DNA of 64,000 nucleotides from Kitasatospora sp. SUK 42 (GTDB taxonomy: Bacteria > Actinomycetota > Actinomycetes > Streptomycetales > Streptomycetaceae). The stretch covers positions 1,176,027 to 1,240,026 of the forward strand of contig NZ_LFMD02000003.1 of the NCBI RefSeq assembly GCF_015776785.2, given 5' to 3'. Below, one piece after another: positions 1-7,794 of the stretch (the first letter of the stretch is position 1; every line of letters begins with the position of its first letter). The position numbers and the translations under genes were made by a program. The notes under the pieces were generated by a model. That model ran no database searches, was not told the origin of the DNA, and saw nothing but the letters and a program-made list of their open reading frames with translations.

Positions 1-246
1 AAGAAGGAGATCATCCGGCTCCTGAAACGGGCCGTCGCCCGGGAGATGTTCCGCTGCCTGAGCAGCACGGTCACCGTCCCCGGCATCGCCGACCTGAGAC
101 CCATGCGGCAGGCGAAGAACATCACCCTCACCGCCGTCGCCAACCACTTCGGGGTCTGGCCCGCCACCATCTCCACCCTCGAACGTGGCATCCGCCGAGA
201 CGACGACCTCGCCAACGCCTACCGCGACTGGCTCACCGCCGCTTGA
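1..246 (+). CDS. C-terminal end of an IS110-type transposase with an appended HTH tail (5' partial)
   Basis: The frame is open from the first base, so the gene begins upstream; 81 residues are visible. The first stretch, with EIIRLLKRAVAREMF, resembles the tail after the transposase domain in actinobacterial IS110/IS116-type proteins (memory of the family, not a search). The last 45 or so residues form a Cro/C1-like helix-turn-helix, AVANHFGVWPATISTLERG. The stop is followed within 50 bp by the convergent lipoprotein gene. I see no terminal repeats, so the element boundary is not defined here. It could instead be a stand-alone XRE-type regulator starting at 46. Confidence 0.45.
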   Translation, partial: KKEIIRLLKRAVAREMFRCLSSTVTVPGIADLRPMRQAKNITLTAVANHFGVWPATISTLERGIRRDDDLANAYRDWLTAA

Positions 247-280
247 CAGCCAATAGGAGCATCAACCCGGCCGGTCGGGG

Positions 281-296
281 CGCGGGCCCGCCCGCG
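281..296 (-). terminator. GC hairpin downstream of the lipoprotein gene
   Basis: A perfect 7-bp inverted repeat, CGCGGGC and GCCCGCG, with a 2-nt loop lies directly beyond the stop codon of the lipoprotein gene. There is no T-run, which is usual for actinomycete terminators. Confidence 0.4.
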
Positions 297-2204
297 TCAG
301 GGACTGGGGGCCACCGGACAGCTGAAGTCGATGTTGTCCGCGTAGTAGCTGCCACCGAAGATGTAGACCTTGGTACCCGAAAGACCCGGCCCCGGATGGG
401 GGCTGGCGGCGCTCCCGCAGTACGCGGCCTGGGCCTCCGGCAGCGACGGGTACGGGCCCAACTCGGCGGTGTACTGCACCGGGACGTCCTGGCCGCCGGC
501 ACCGGCGCACAGACCGCCGTCCGTGAAGTCGCACGTGCGCTTGCCCTGGACGGCGTCCAGCGGCCCGACCAGGACGTTCCCGCCGGAGACGTTGGTGAGC
601 AGGAAGACGTAGTAGGCGCCGGCCGGGGAGGAGGGCGTCACCTCGGTGGGCGACTCGGACGGGGTCTCCGTCGGGGTCCCGGTGGGCGACTCGGTGGGCG
701 TCACGGTCGGGGACTCGGTGGGCGACTCAGTGGGTGACTCGGTGGGCGCCACGGTCGGGGACTCGGTGGGCGACTCCGACGGCGTCTCCGTCGGGGACTC
801 GGACGGCGTCTCCGTGGGCGACTCGGTGGGCGTCACGGTCGGGCTCTGCTCCGGCTGCGGCACCGGACAACCCTGCACGCCCTGCCCCGGCGGAAGCCCG
901 TCACCCCCGGGCAGCCCCGGGCGCGCACCACCCCGCGAGGCCGGAACCGAGTTGACGAAGTCCACCAGCTCACGCGTCCGGTCACCGACCTGCTTCTCCG
1001 AATCCGACCCGCAGTACAGGTAGTTGGAGAGGTAGTGGAGCGTGAACCGCGAGATCCTGGAGCCGTCGTACACGATCTGCGGGGCCACGGCCTTCGTCGT
1101 GAAGTCCACGTCGGAGATCCCCGCCAGCAACCAGTCCCACTCGAACATCACATAACGCGTCGGATTGGCGTTCAGCTCCTGCCCCTTGCCGAACGGCGGG
1201 GCGACGTAGAGCGCCCCGACCGGCTTCCCCGCGCCGATCCGCGGCAGCACGTTGCGCAGGTAGAGGCCGCCCTCGCTGTGCGAGATCAGCACGACGCGCA
1301 ACCCCTTGCCCAGGTCATCCTGCACGTTCTTCAGCAGGTTCACGTTGACCCCGTCCAGCGCGAAGTCCGGATCCGCCACCTTCCGCGTGATCGTCCCGGC
1401 CATATCCTCGATGACCGCCTCCGGCAGGACCGCCGCCCCACCCACACTGAGCCCGCAGGTGGCCTTCGCGAGGTCCCGGTTCTCCTGGATCGGGTTGTCC
1501 GCGGTGGCGCGCTGCGCCTCCTGGCAGGCGCTGTAGGTGTACAGCGCGATGTTGGCGCTGGAGGCGTTGAACTGGAGCTTGACGCTGACCGGATAGCCCA
1601 GTTGCCGGGTCAGCGAGGTGGACAGCAGGTTCGCGTTCACCGTCGACGAGTCGAAGTTGTTCAGCACCCCGTTGACGAAGTAGAAGGACAGCCCGGCGCC
1701 CGGCGACGCCTGCCGGAACGCGGCCGGTTGCCCCGATCCCCCCGCGGGGGCCGCGCCGAGCGTCGGCGCCGGCGGCGTCCCCGGGGCACCCCCCACCGAC
1801 ACCACGTGCCCGTTCAGCGCCGCGGCATTGGCCATGTAGGTCTGCTGCCCCTCCGGCGTGCTCAACTGGCGCGACTGCCACAGCAGGACCTCCCTGCTGA
1901 TCGTGTCCTGGTCCGCGCCTCGGGCGGAGGCGGCACCCACGGCCGTCGCCAGTCCCTCCCACGCCTGCTGAGCCTCCTGCGCACCGAGCGGCTTCTCGAA
2001 CGCCGTGAGACTCTGCCGCACCTCCGCGGCCCCGGCGGAAGCGGAGGTGGAGGCGGAGGCAGGGGCGGAAGCGCCGGCGGACGGCGCCGAGCCGCTCTTC
2101 GGCGGCGAGGAGCAACCGGCCAGCAGGGCGGCGACCGTGGCGAGCACCACCGCGACGCGAAAGCGGACCCGCGCGGCCGCGCCGCGCCCTCTGGTCGGTG
2201 CCAT
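297..2204 (-). CDS. Secreted lipoprotein with alpha/beta-hydrolase-like core, Ser-Pro-Thr repeat linker and C-terminal module
   Basis: The 635-residue product has a lipoprotein signal peptide with lipobox LLAGC (Cys31), so it is probably anchored to the outer face of the membrane. The central part, roughly 165-410, contains LISHSEGG around Ser310 followed by a Gly-rich turn, like the nucleophile elbow of serine hydrolases, although the first Gly of GxSxG is Ser. Residues 452-525 are tandem SPTETPSE/SPTVTP units that look like a flexible wall-spanning linker. A 105-residue Cys-containing module ends the protein. GAGGGAAG lies just before the ATG. The substrate is unknown; no operon partner is visible. 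Confidence 0.6.
   Translation of the reverse strand: MAPTRGRGAAARVRFRVAVVLATVAALLAGCSSPPKSGSAPSAGASAPASASTSASAGAAEVRQSLTAFEKPLGAQEAQQAWEGLATAVGAASARGADQDTISREVLLWQSRQLSTPEGQQTYMANAAALNGHVVSVGGAPGTPPAPTLGAAPAGGSGQPAAFRQASPGAGLSFYFVNGVLNNFDSSTVNANLLSTSLTRQLGYPVSVKLQFNASSANIALYTYSACQEAQRATADNPIQENRDLAKATCGLSVGGAAVLPEAVIEDMAGTITRKVADPDFALDGVNVNLLKNVQDDLGKGLRVVLISHSEGGLYLRNVLPRIGAGKPVGALYVAPPFGKGQELNANPTRYVMFEWDWLLAGISDVDFTTKAVAPQIVYDGSRISRFTLHYLSNYLYCGSDSEKQVGDRTRELVDFVNSVPASRGGARPGLPGGDGLPPGQGVQGCPVPQPEQSPTVTPTESPTETPSESPTETPSESPTESPTVAPTESPTESPTESPTVTPTESPTGTPTETPSESPTEVTPSSPAGAYYVFLLTNVSGGNVLVGPLDAVQGKRTCDFTDGGLCAGAGGQDVPVQYTAELGPYPSLPEAQAAYCGSAASPHPGPGLSGTKVYIFGGSYYADNIDFSCPVAPSP
640..850 (-). 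repeat. Tandem Ser-Pro-Thr-Glu coding repeats
   Basis: About 210 bp of degenerate 12- and 18-bp direct repeats encode SPTETP, SPTESP and SPTVTP units inside the lipoprotein gene. Such arrays can change length by slippage. Confidence 0.8.
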
Positions 2205-2353
2205 GGCTTCCCTCGCGCGATCACCGTGGGCGCCCCACGGGCGGACGGCCGTACCCGGACGTTCCCACCGTCCGTTGCGGCGCCGTCAGGCACAACGGGA
2301 ACTGGACCGACCAGGTGACACGCCCACCCGCGGCGGGTCCGGCGGGACCGCGC

Positions 2354-2743
2354 CTACAGGTACAGCCCCGTCGAGCCCTCCGTGTCACCGAAGCGGGTCG
2401 CCGCCACCGCGTGCAGGTCACGCTCGCGCAGCAGCACGTAGGTGGCGCCCCGCACCTCGACCTCCAGCTTGTCCTCCGGGTCGTACAGCACCCGGTCGCC
2501 CGGCTCCACCGAGCGCACGCTCTGCCCCACCGCGACCGCCTCGGCCCAGGTGCAGCGCTTGGACAGCTCCGCGGTCGCCGGGATCAGGATGCCGCCGGTC
2601 GAGCGGCGCTCGCCCTCACTGCCCTCGGTGCGCACCAGCACCCGGTCGTGCAGCATCCGGATCGGCAGCTTCTCGCCCAGCCGGTCGTGCCGGGCCAGCT
2701 CGTGCTCACGGTCTGCGCGGGTCGGTTCGTCGTTCGTACTCAC
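2354..2743 (-). CDS. GroES-family (Cpn10-like) co-chaperonin
   Basis: From the GTG at 2743 the product is 129 residues. The part from about residue 25 on fits the GroES fold: PIRMLHDRVLVRTE at the first strand, then RRSTGGILIPATA as the mobile-loop region and PGDRVLYDPED. A charged N-terminal extension of about 25 residues precedes the fold. An ATG at 2797 would add 18 residues (MFAGPASRSAP...) that look non-coding, so the GTG is preferred. No groEL lies next to it, so it is a second, stand-alone GroES-like protein rather than the main groES of a groESL operon. Whether it partners a GroEL ring is unknown. Confidence 0.8.
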   Translation of the reverse strand: MSTNDEPTRADREHELARHDRLGEKLPIRMLHDRVLVRTEGSEGERRSTGGILIPATAELSKRCTWAEAVAVGQSVRSVEPGDRVLYDPEDKLEVEVRGATYVLLRERDLHAVAATRFGDTEGSTGLYL

Positions 2744-2777
2744 GGTCCCGAAGGTACCGCCCCCGGGCGCGGAGCGT

Positions 2778-2845
2778 GACGCTGGCCCGGCAAACATGAC
2801 ACCGGCCCGGCAGACATCGGCCCGGCAGACACCGGCCCGGCAAGG
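2778..2845. repeat. Short direct repeats of ACCGGCCCGGCAGAC
   Basis: Four imperfect copies of a GGCCCGGCAGACA-like unit, 13-17 bp apart, lie upstream of the GroES-like gene. They may be simple GC slippage or part of its promoter region. Confidence 0.5.
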
Positions 2846-2846
2846 A

Positions 2847-2878
2847 GAGGGCCGGGCACCACCCGGTGCCCGGCCCTC
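2847..2878 (-). terminator. Strong hairpin terminator after the DUF3618 gene
   Basis: GAGGGCCGGGCACC and GGTGCCCGGCCCTC form a perfect 14-bp stem with a 4-nt loop, about 50 bp beyond the stop of the DUF3618 gene. It separates that transcript from the GroES-like gene. Confidence 0.75.
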
Positions 2879-2926
2879 CCACGTCTCGGCGCTCGGCCCC
2901 TGAGACGCTCAGCCCCTGCGGGACGC

Positions 2927-3268
2927 TCAGCCCTTGCGGCGCTTGCGGGCCGAGGCGACCAGCAGCACCAGGCCCACGCCGACCAGCGCGGCCGGGACGA
3001 TCCGCTCCTTGCGCGGCTGCCCCTTCTCGTCCACGAACTGCACCCGGACCTTCTCCACCAGGCCGTTCGCGGCCACGTACGCGCGACCCGCCTTCTCCTC
3101 GACCGCGGCCATCGCCTTGGCCTTCACCTGGGCCGAGATGGTGCTCGGGTGGACGCGCACGGCCAGCTCGTCCAGGGTCGCCGCCAGCTTGTCGCGGGTC
3201 CGGGCGATGTCCGCCTCGATCTGCGCGGTCGTCCGCGCCGACTTGTCCTGCGTGCTCGCCTCGCCCAC
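2927..3268 (-). CDS. DUF3618 family membrane protein
   Basis: The product is 113 residues from the GTG at 3268; in-frame GTG codons at 3277 and 3286 are alternatives. The signature TTAQIEADIARTRDKLAATL is typical of DUF3618 proteins. A long amphipathic helical stretch follows, then a C-terminal membrane segment VPAALVGVGLVLLVASA and a basic tail RKRRKG, so the protein is likely tail-anchored with the helices in the cytoplasm. It is divergent from bcp and ends at its own terminator. The function of the family is not established. Confidence 0.8.
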   Translation of the reverse strand: MGEASTQDKSARTTAQIEADIARTRDKLAATLDELAVRVHPSTISAQVKAKAMAAVEEKAGRAYVAANGLVEKVRVQFVDEKGQPRKERIVPAALVGVGLVLLVASARKRRKG

Positions 3269-3424
3269 TCGGGCCACCCCATTCACTTGCGCTGTTGTCC
3301 TGCTCGTCCTGTGCGACCGACCCAGTCTCTCAGTTGCCGGGCACGGCCGCGCGGCCCCACCCACCAACGGAGGTAAGTTTGCCGTGGTACGACCGCCCGT
3401 CCCAGCCTCCAGGAGAGTACGACC

Positions 3425-3907
3425 ATGACTGAGCGTCTCCAGCCCGGCGACACCGCACCCGCCTTCAGCCTGCCCGACGCCGACGGCAACCCGGTCTCGC
3501 TCGCCGACCACCTGGGCCGCAAGGTCATCGTCTACTTCTACCCGGCCGCGCTCACCCCCGGCTGCACCAAGCAGGCCTGCGACTTCACCGACAACCTGGA
3601 CGTCCTCGCGAACGCGGGCTACGACGTCATCGGCGTCTCCCCCGACAAGCCGGAGAAGCTCGGCAAGTTCCGCGAGGCCGAGAACCTCAAGGTCACGCTG
3701 GTCTCCGACCCGGAGAAAAAGGTGCTGGAGGCGTACGGCGCCTTCGGCGAGAAGAAGCTGTACGGCAAGACCGTGACCGGCGTCATCCGCTCCACCGTGA
3801 TCGTGGACGAGCAGGGCAAGGTCGAGCACGCGCTGTACAACGTGAAGGCCACCGGGCACGTCGCCAAGCTGCTGCGCGACCTCAAGGTCGAGGCGGTCGA
3901 GGCCTAG
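3425..3907 (+). CDS. bcp: Thioredoxin-dependent thiol peroxidase (Bcp/PrxQ peroxiredoxin)
   Basis: This 160-residue cytoplasmic enzyme reduces hydrogen peroxide and organic peroxides, using thioredoxin for recycling. TPGCTKQACDF holds the peroxidatic Cys47 and the resolving Cys52, the five-residue spacing of atypical 2-Cys PrxQ enzymes. The thioredoxin fold is complete (VIVYFYP, VIGVSPDKPEKLGKF, IRSTVIVDEQGKV). An AGGAGAG ribosome site precedes the ATG. It is transcribed away from the DUF3618 gene and ends at a strong bidirectional hairpin shared with the chitinase. Confidence 0.95.
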   Translation: MTERLQPGDTAPAFSLPDADGNPVSLADHLGRKVIVYFYPAALTPGCTKQACDFTDNLDVLANAGYDVIGVSPDKPEKLGKFREAENLKVTLVSDPEKKVLEAYGAFGEKKLYGKTVTGVIRSTVIVDEQGKVEHALYNVKATGHVAKLLRDLKVEAVEA

Positions 3908-3949
3908 GAACTCCCGGGGAGTTCCCGGGAACTCCCCGGGAACGACGCA

Positions 3950-3990
3950 GCGGTGGCGGCACACCCCCCGACCGGGTGCGCCGCCACCGC
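3950..3990. terminator. Bidirectional terminator between bcp and chitinase
   Basis: GCGGTGGCGGCACACCC (3950-3966) pairs with GGGTGCGCCGCCACCGC (3974-3990) with one G:T, around a 7-nt loop. It sits between two convergent genes. A second smaller palindromic stretch built of CCCGGGAACTC lies just before it (3909-3943). Confidence 0.8.
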
Positions 3991-4018
3991 CGTTCCTCAC
4001 CTCAACGGACCGCCCTGA

Positions 4019-6481
4019 TCAGCAGGCCCCGAGGTCGTTCCAGACTCCCCAGGAGCCGCTGGCGCTCGGGTCGTCGCCCTTGGTCCACCACTTGTTCTGG
4101 TAGTAGTGGCCCTTCCAGGACACCTTGGTGGGCGTCGCGTAGGTGGTGCCCGCGTCCCAGCTCGGCGCACCCGCGCAACCGGCCGGCGTGGTCGGCGGCG
4201 TCGTGGGAGGCGTGGTGGGCGGGGTGGTCGGCGGCGTCGTGGGAGGCGTCGTCGGCGGGGTGGTGGGAGGCGTGGTCGGCGGAGTGGTCGGCGGGGTCGT
4301 GCCACCGTCCACCGCGCCCCGGGTCAGGTCGCCCTTGATCCCGTACAGCGTGCCGCCCACGTTGACCGTCCAGTTCGACGGCGTGGACACCGGCAGGTAG
4401 TAGACGAAGTCCATGTCGATCGAGGCGCCCGGCGCCAGCGACTGCCAGCCCGGCAGCTTGACCGACACCCGGTTGTACGTGCCCTTCAGCCCGCCGACGT
4501 TGCCCGGTCCCGGGTTGTCCTGCTTGATCACCTGGAGCCCGAAGCCGGACTGGTCCTTGGCGTTGCCCGGAGCCGAGTTGCTGTAGTCGAACTGGAACTC
4601 GGTGCCGCCCGGCAGGGTCAGCGTCGAGTTGTTGACGATGTGCAGCTTCGGGTTGATCGGGTAGTTCGAGTCGCCCAGCGCGAAGTTGGTGAACGACACG
4701 TCGATCGGCAGGGTCTGCTGCGGCAGCGCGATCGTCGAGCGGGTCGCGCCGTACGGGGTCGACGCCTTGAACTTGTCGTACATCAGCGAGGTGAGCGTCG
4801 AGCCGGGGACGTACTCGCCCTTGCCGCCGTTGGCGGTGGCGTCCCACTTGTAGTCGCCCGCGAGCTCCCAGATCATCGCGCCGCCGGCGCCCTGGTTGAC
4901 GATGTAGTCCGCCTTGGCGCCCACCGACTGCTCGTCCTCGGTGGACAGGAACACCTTCTTGGTGTCGTTCCACAGCCACGGCGCCACCAGGGTGGAGCTG
5001 TAGTTGCGGGCGTAGGTGCCCTGCAGCGCGGTGTCGGTCACGCCGTACTTGGAGAGGTAGTCGGGCAGGATGCCCTTCTCCAGGTTCTTGGCGTGCCACA
5101 TCGGGTTCGACCCGGCCGGGGACTCCTTGCCCGCGTCGTCCTTGTCGTTCCAGATGTTGTCGATGCCGACCGCGCCGTCACCGCAGGCGGTCAGGCCGGA
5201 GCCGACCGGGCAGGTGGTCGCGGAGGCCGTGCCCCAGAGGCCGTTGGTGCCGCCCTGGACGTTCTTGAAACCACGGGTGTAGTACGGCAGGCCGACGTTG
5301 ATCCGGCCGCCGGGCATCGCGCCGCGGAAGTAGTGGTACGACCAGTCGGCGTTCAGGTAACCGATGCCGCCGTACTGCGCGGTGCCGTACACGTTGGCGG
5401 ACGCCAACTCGCCGTCCTTGCCGTCGTCGTAGAGCGAGGCGTTCGGGCCGACGTACTTGTTCCAGGCGCCGTGCAGGTCGTACGACATGATGTTGACGTA
5501 GTCCAGGTACTGGGCCACCTGGAAGGTCTCCATGCCGCGCAGCAGGTAACCGGAGGACGGGGCCGCGACCGACAGCAGGTAGTGCTTGCCGTCGGCGGCG
5601 CCCGCCTTGTCCAGGTTCTCGCGCAGGCTCTTCATCAGCGCCGCGTAGCCCTTGGCCAGCGAACCGCGCTTGGCGTTGGCGAGCTGCCAGTCCAGCGGGT
5701 TTCCGGCGTCCTTCATCGAGGTCGGGTACTCGTAGTCGATGTCGACGCCGTTGAAGCCGTACTTGCGGATGAAGTCGACGGACGAGGCGGCGAAGGTGTC
5801 GATGCCAGCCTGGTTGACGCTGCCGTCCGGGTTGACGGTCATCGAGTAGAAGCCGCCGGAGTTGACGCGCTTGCCGTCGTCCCCGAAGTAGCCGCCCGTC
5901 TCGGTCCAACCGCCGACCGAGATCATGGTCTTGACGTTCGGGTACTGCTTCTTGAACTTCGTCAGCAGGTTGAAGTGGCCCTTGTACGGCAGGGTCGGGT
6001 CCAGCTCCGCGCCGGGCACGCCCGGGAAGGAGATCCCGGTGGCCTCGTTGGTCGGGCCGTCGGTGCCGACCGAGATCTTGTTGTCGCCGCCGACGTGCCC
6101 GAAGGCGTAGTTGAGGTGGGTGACCTTGTCCCAGGGCACGTCGGTCACCAGGTACGGCTTGTCGCCGTTCTTGCCGGTGCGCCAGCCGGTGAAGTACCCG
6201 ATGATGCGGCGCTGGTGGTCCGCGCCCATCTTCTCGCGCCCGCTGGTGTCGTAGACCGAGCAGTACGGGACGTCCACCCCGGGGGTCTGGTACAGCCCGT
6301 CCGGGCGGCAGGCCGAGTTGTCGACGGCCGCCGACGCCTGCGAGGGCGCCGCACCCAGCGTCGCCATCAGCAGACCGGCCAGGCTCGCCGCCGCCAACGA
6401 GGCCACACCGGCACGTGCCGCCGGACTCTTACCGCGCCGAGCGGCGGTGGGACGCCGCTCGGCAGTGTTTCGGATCAACAC
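4019..6481 (-). CDS. Secreted GH18 chitinase with C-terminal chitin-binding module
   Basis: The 820-residue product has a long export signal (residues about 20-50, ending PSQASA). The GH18 barrel spans about 90-560; NGVDIDYEYP carries Asp247, Asp249 and the proton donor Glu251, and SVGGWTE is the companion strand. A beta-rich domain (about 580-722) of a type seen in Streptomyces chitinases follows, then a (TTPP)n linker (724-768) and a CBM5/12-like module with YYQNKWWTKGDDP. It should hydrolyse chitin outside the cell. The start is GTG with GGAGG 5 nt upstream. Two dre-like operators upstream indicate control by DasR. Confidence 0.93.
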   Translation of the reverse strand: MLIRNTAERRPTAARRGKSPAARAGVASLAAASLAGLLMATLGAAPSQASAAVDNSACRPDGLYQTPGVDVPYCSVYDTSGREKMGADHQRRIIGYFTGWRTGKNGDKPYLVTDVPWDKVTHLNYAFGHVGGDNKISVGTDGPTNEATGISFPGVPGAELDPTLPYKGHFNLLTKFKKQYPNVKTMISVGGWTETGGYFGDDGKRVNSGGFYSMTVNPDGSVNQAGIDTFAASSVDFIRKYGFNGVDIDYEYPTSMKDAGNPLDWQLANAKRGSLAKGYAALMKSLRENLDKAGAADGKHYLLSVAAPSSGYLLRGMETFQVAQYLDYVNIMSYDLHGAWNKYVGPNASLYDDGKDGELASANVYGTAQYGGIGYLNADWSYHYFRGAMPGGRINVGLPYYTRGFKNVQGGTNGLWGTASATTCPVGSGLTACGDGAVGIDNIWNDKDDAGKESPAGSNPMWHAKNLEKGILPDYLSKYGVTDTALQGTYARNYSSTLVAPWLWNDTKKVFLSTEDEQSVGAKADYIVNQGAGGAMIWELAGDYKWDATANGGKGEYVPGSTLTSLMYDKFKASTPYGATRSTIALPQQTLPIDVSFTNFALGDSNYPINPKLHIVNNSTLTLPGGTEFQFDYSNSAPGNAKDQSGFGLQVIKQDNPGPGNVGGLKGTYNRVSVKLPGWQSLAPGASIDMDFVYYLPVSTPSNWTVNVGGTLYGIKGDLTRGAVDGGTTPPTTPPTTPPTTPPTTPPTTPPTTPPTTPPTTPPTTPAGCAGAPSWDAGTTYATPTKVSWKGHYYQNKWWTKGDDPSASGSWGVWNDLGAC
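4178..4310 (-). repeat. Coding repeats of the (TTPP)n chitinase linker
   Basis: About 130 bp of 12- and 15-bp direct repeats encode the Thr-Pro linker of the chitinase. Confidence 0.85.
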
Positions 6482-6557
6482 TCGGTCCTCCAGGAGAGAG
6501 TGTCGGCGCGTGCCTGTGGGGGAGCACGCACGTGGGGGATTTCAGTTGGCGCAGAAG

Positions 6558-6579
6558 CTATGTGGTCTGAACCACATAG
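6558..6579. promoter_or_regulatory. DasR-type operator (dre 1) of the chitinase
   Basis: CTATGTGGT and ACCACATAG are a perfect 9-bp inverted repeat with a 4-nt spacer. The core TGGTCTGAACCA (6563-6574) is close to the published DasR consensus TGGTCTAGACCA. It lies about 80 bp upstream of the chitinase start. Confidence 0.75.
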
Positions 6580-6585
6580 GTCAAT

Positions 6586-6597
6586 AGGTCTGTACCA
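6586..6597. promoter_or_regulatory. Second dre-like element of the chitinase promoter
   Basis: AGGTCTGTACCA matches the DasR half-site pattern and is 23 bp from the first element, centre to centre. Paired 12-bp elements are typical of Streptomyces chitinase promoters. Confidence 0.6.
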
Positions 6598-6741
6598 ATT
6601 GGTAATCAGAAGCTAAACATCACAGGTCGGGACCCCCCGACAACCAGTCAGCCCGTGGCCGAAACCCACCCCGTAACCGAACCCCCGCTCGATCGTTCTC
6701 ATGTCGGAGGAGGGGCTCTCCAGCGCAACAGGGGAACCACC

Positions 6742-7602
6742 GTGCCGGTCAAGTACACCCGTGAACTGCTCGCCTCGCTCGCGGCCGAGTCGAGCAGCGT
6801 GAACGAGATGATGCGAAGGCTCGGCGTGCCGATGGCGGGCGGCACGCACAGCTACCTGAGCAAGCGGCTCAGGCACTACGGCATCGACACCTCCCACTTC
6901 AACCAGAGCAGGCCCGACTACGGGCGACGCCGCTACCCCCGGGAGGTTCTGGCCGAAGCCGCGGCGAACAGCAACAGCATCAACGCGATGATGGCCCACC
7001 TGGGCGTCACCCCGTACGACAGCCTTTACGCGTACCTGAAGAAGCGTCTGGCCGATTTCGACATAGACACCTCCCACTTCAGGTTCAGGGGCGACGGCCG
7101 CAGTCGAGTCGAAGCCATTCCCCGGGACGCGCTGGCGCAGGCCGTGGCCGAACACCGGAGCGTCCGCGGCGTGATCCTCGCCCTCGGCATGACCGACTGC
7201 GGCAACTCCCGGACGCTGGTCCGCGAGGCCATCGACTTCCATGGGCTCGACACCGGCCACTTCACCGGACGAGTCCACAACAAGGGGCAGAAGACCGGAC
7301 CGCGACGCACAGCCGAGGAGCTGTTGGTGCGACGCCCACCGGGAAGCCAGCGCGTCCCGGGCGATCGGCTCCGCACGATGCTCGTGCACATCGGACACCC
7401 CGACGCCTGCGAATCGTGCGGCACCCCTCCAACATGGCTCGGGCACCCGATGACCTTGGAGGTCGACCACGTCAACGGCGACTGGCTCGACAACCGGCGG
7501 GAGAACCTCCGGCTGCTCTGCCCCAACTGTCACTCCATCACGCCGACCTACTGTGGCCGGAACATGAACCGTGCGGCGCGCCTAGGAGGTGCTGCCGCCT
7601 AG
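6742..7602 (+). CDS. HNH endonuclease with three repeated N-terminal modules
   Basis: The 286-residue product starts at a GTG with AGGGG 8 nt upstream; another in-frame GTG at 6655 has no ribosome site. The N-terminal two thirds is three related modules (about 5-53, 64-113, 125-174), each predicted helical and ending in GIDTSHF, DIDTSHF or GLDTGHF, which look like small DNA-binding units. The C-terminus is an HNH nuclease with zinc cysteines C223/C226 and C260/C263 and the core EVDHVNGDWLDNRRENLRLL (Asp242, His243, Asn251, Asn255). No restriction methylase, phage or homing context is visible. The biological role is unknown. Confidence 0.75.
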   Translation: MPVKYTRELLASLAAESSSVNEMMRRLGVPMAGGTHSYLSKRLRHYGIDTSHFNQSRPDYGRRRYPREVLAEAAANSNSINAMMAHLGVTPYDSLYAYLKKRLADFDIDTSHFRFRGDGRSRVEAIPRDALAQAVAEHRSVRGVILALGMTDCGNSRTLVREAIDFHGLDTGHFTGRVHNKGQKTGPRRTAEELLVRRPPGSQRVPGDRLRTMLVHIGHPDACESCGTPPTWLGHPMTLEVDHVNGDWLDNRRENLRLLCPNCHSITPTYCGRNMNRAARLGGAAA

Positions 7603-7654
7603 TCGTCAACGTGGCGCCACCGGAAGGCGGCAACCGGTAGGCTTGTGCCGATGT

Positions 7655-7729
7655 GCGCCCGTACTCCAGCTGGCTAGAGAGGTGCGGTTTAGGTCCGCAG
7701 TGTCGTGGGTTCGAGTCCCACCGGGCGTA
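7655..7729 (+). tRNA. Class I tRNA with UAG (Leu, codon CUA) anticodon
   Basis: The sequence folds as a cloverleaf. Acceptor GCGCCCG pairs with CGGGCGT (first pair G:U), the D stem is only CTC/GAG with GG in the loop, the anticodon stem is TGCGG/CCGCA with loop TTTAGGT, and the T stem is GTGGG/CCCAC with loop TTCGAGT. The discriminator is A and CCA is not encoded. Loop positions 34-36 read TAG, which decodes CUA (Leu). The variable region is only 5 nt (GTGTC), whereas bacterial tRNA-Leu normally has a long variable arm. The amino acid identity is therefore uncertain. Confidence 0.75.
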
Positions 7730-7738
7730 CCGAGTGAA

Positions 7739-7777
7739 ATGGCCCGATCCCCTTCGAATCGAAGGGGATCGGGCCAT
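7739..7777. terminator. Perfect hairpin between the tRNA and rdgB
   Basis: GGCCCGATCCCCTTCGA and TCGAAGGGGATCGGGCC form a 17-bp perfect stem around one central base. It can terminate both the tRNA transcript and the convergent rdgB transcript. Confidence 0.85.
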
Positions 7778-7794
7778 CGTCGTTCTGCGCGGCG

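Noticed and set aside
4106..6616. Very long plus-strand open frame opposite the chitinase
   Set aside because: It is the usual mirror frame produced by GC-rich codon bias; the Val/Gly/Arg-rich translation has no domain, while the minus strand encodes a complete chitinase.
6742..7729. Integrated element with HNH gene and tRNA attachment site
   Set aside because: No integrase, no repeat of the tRNA 3' end was found nearby, and the flanking genes are core genes.
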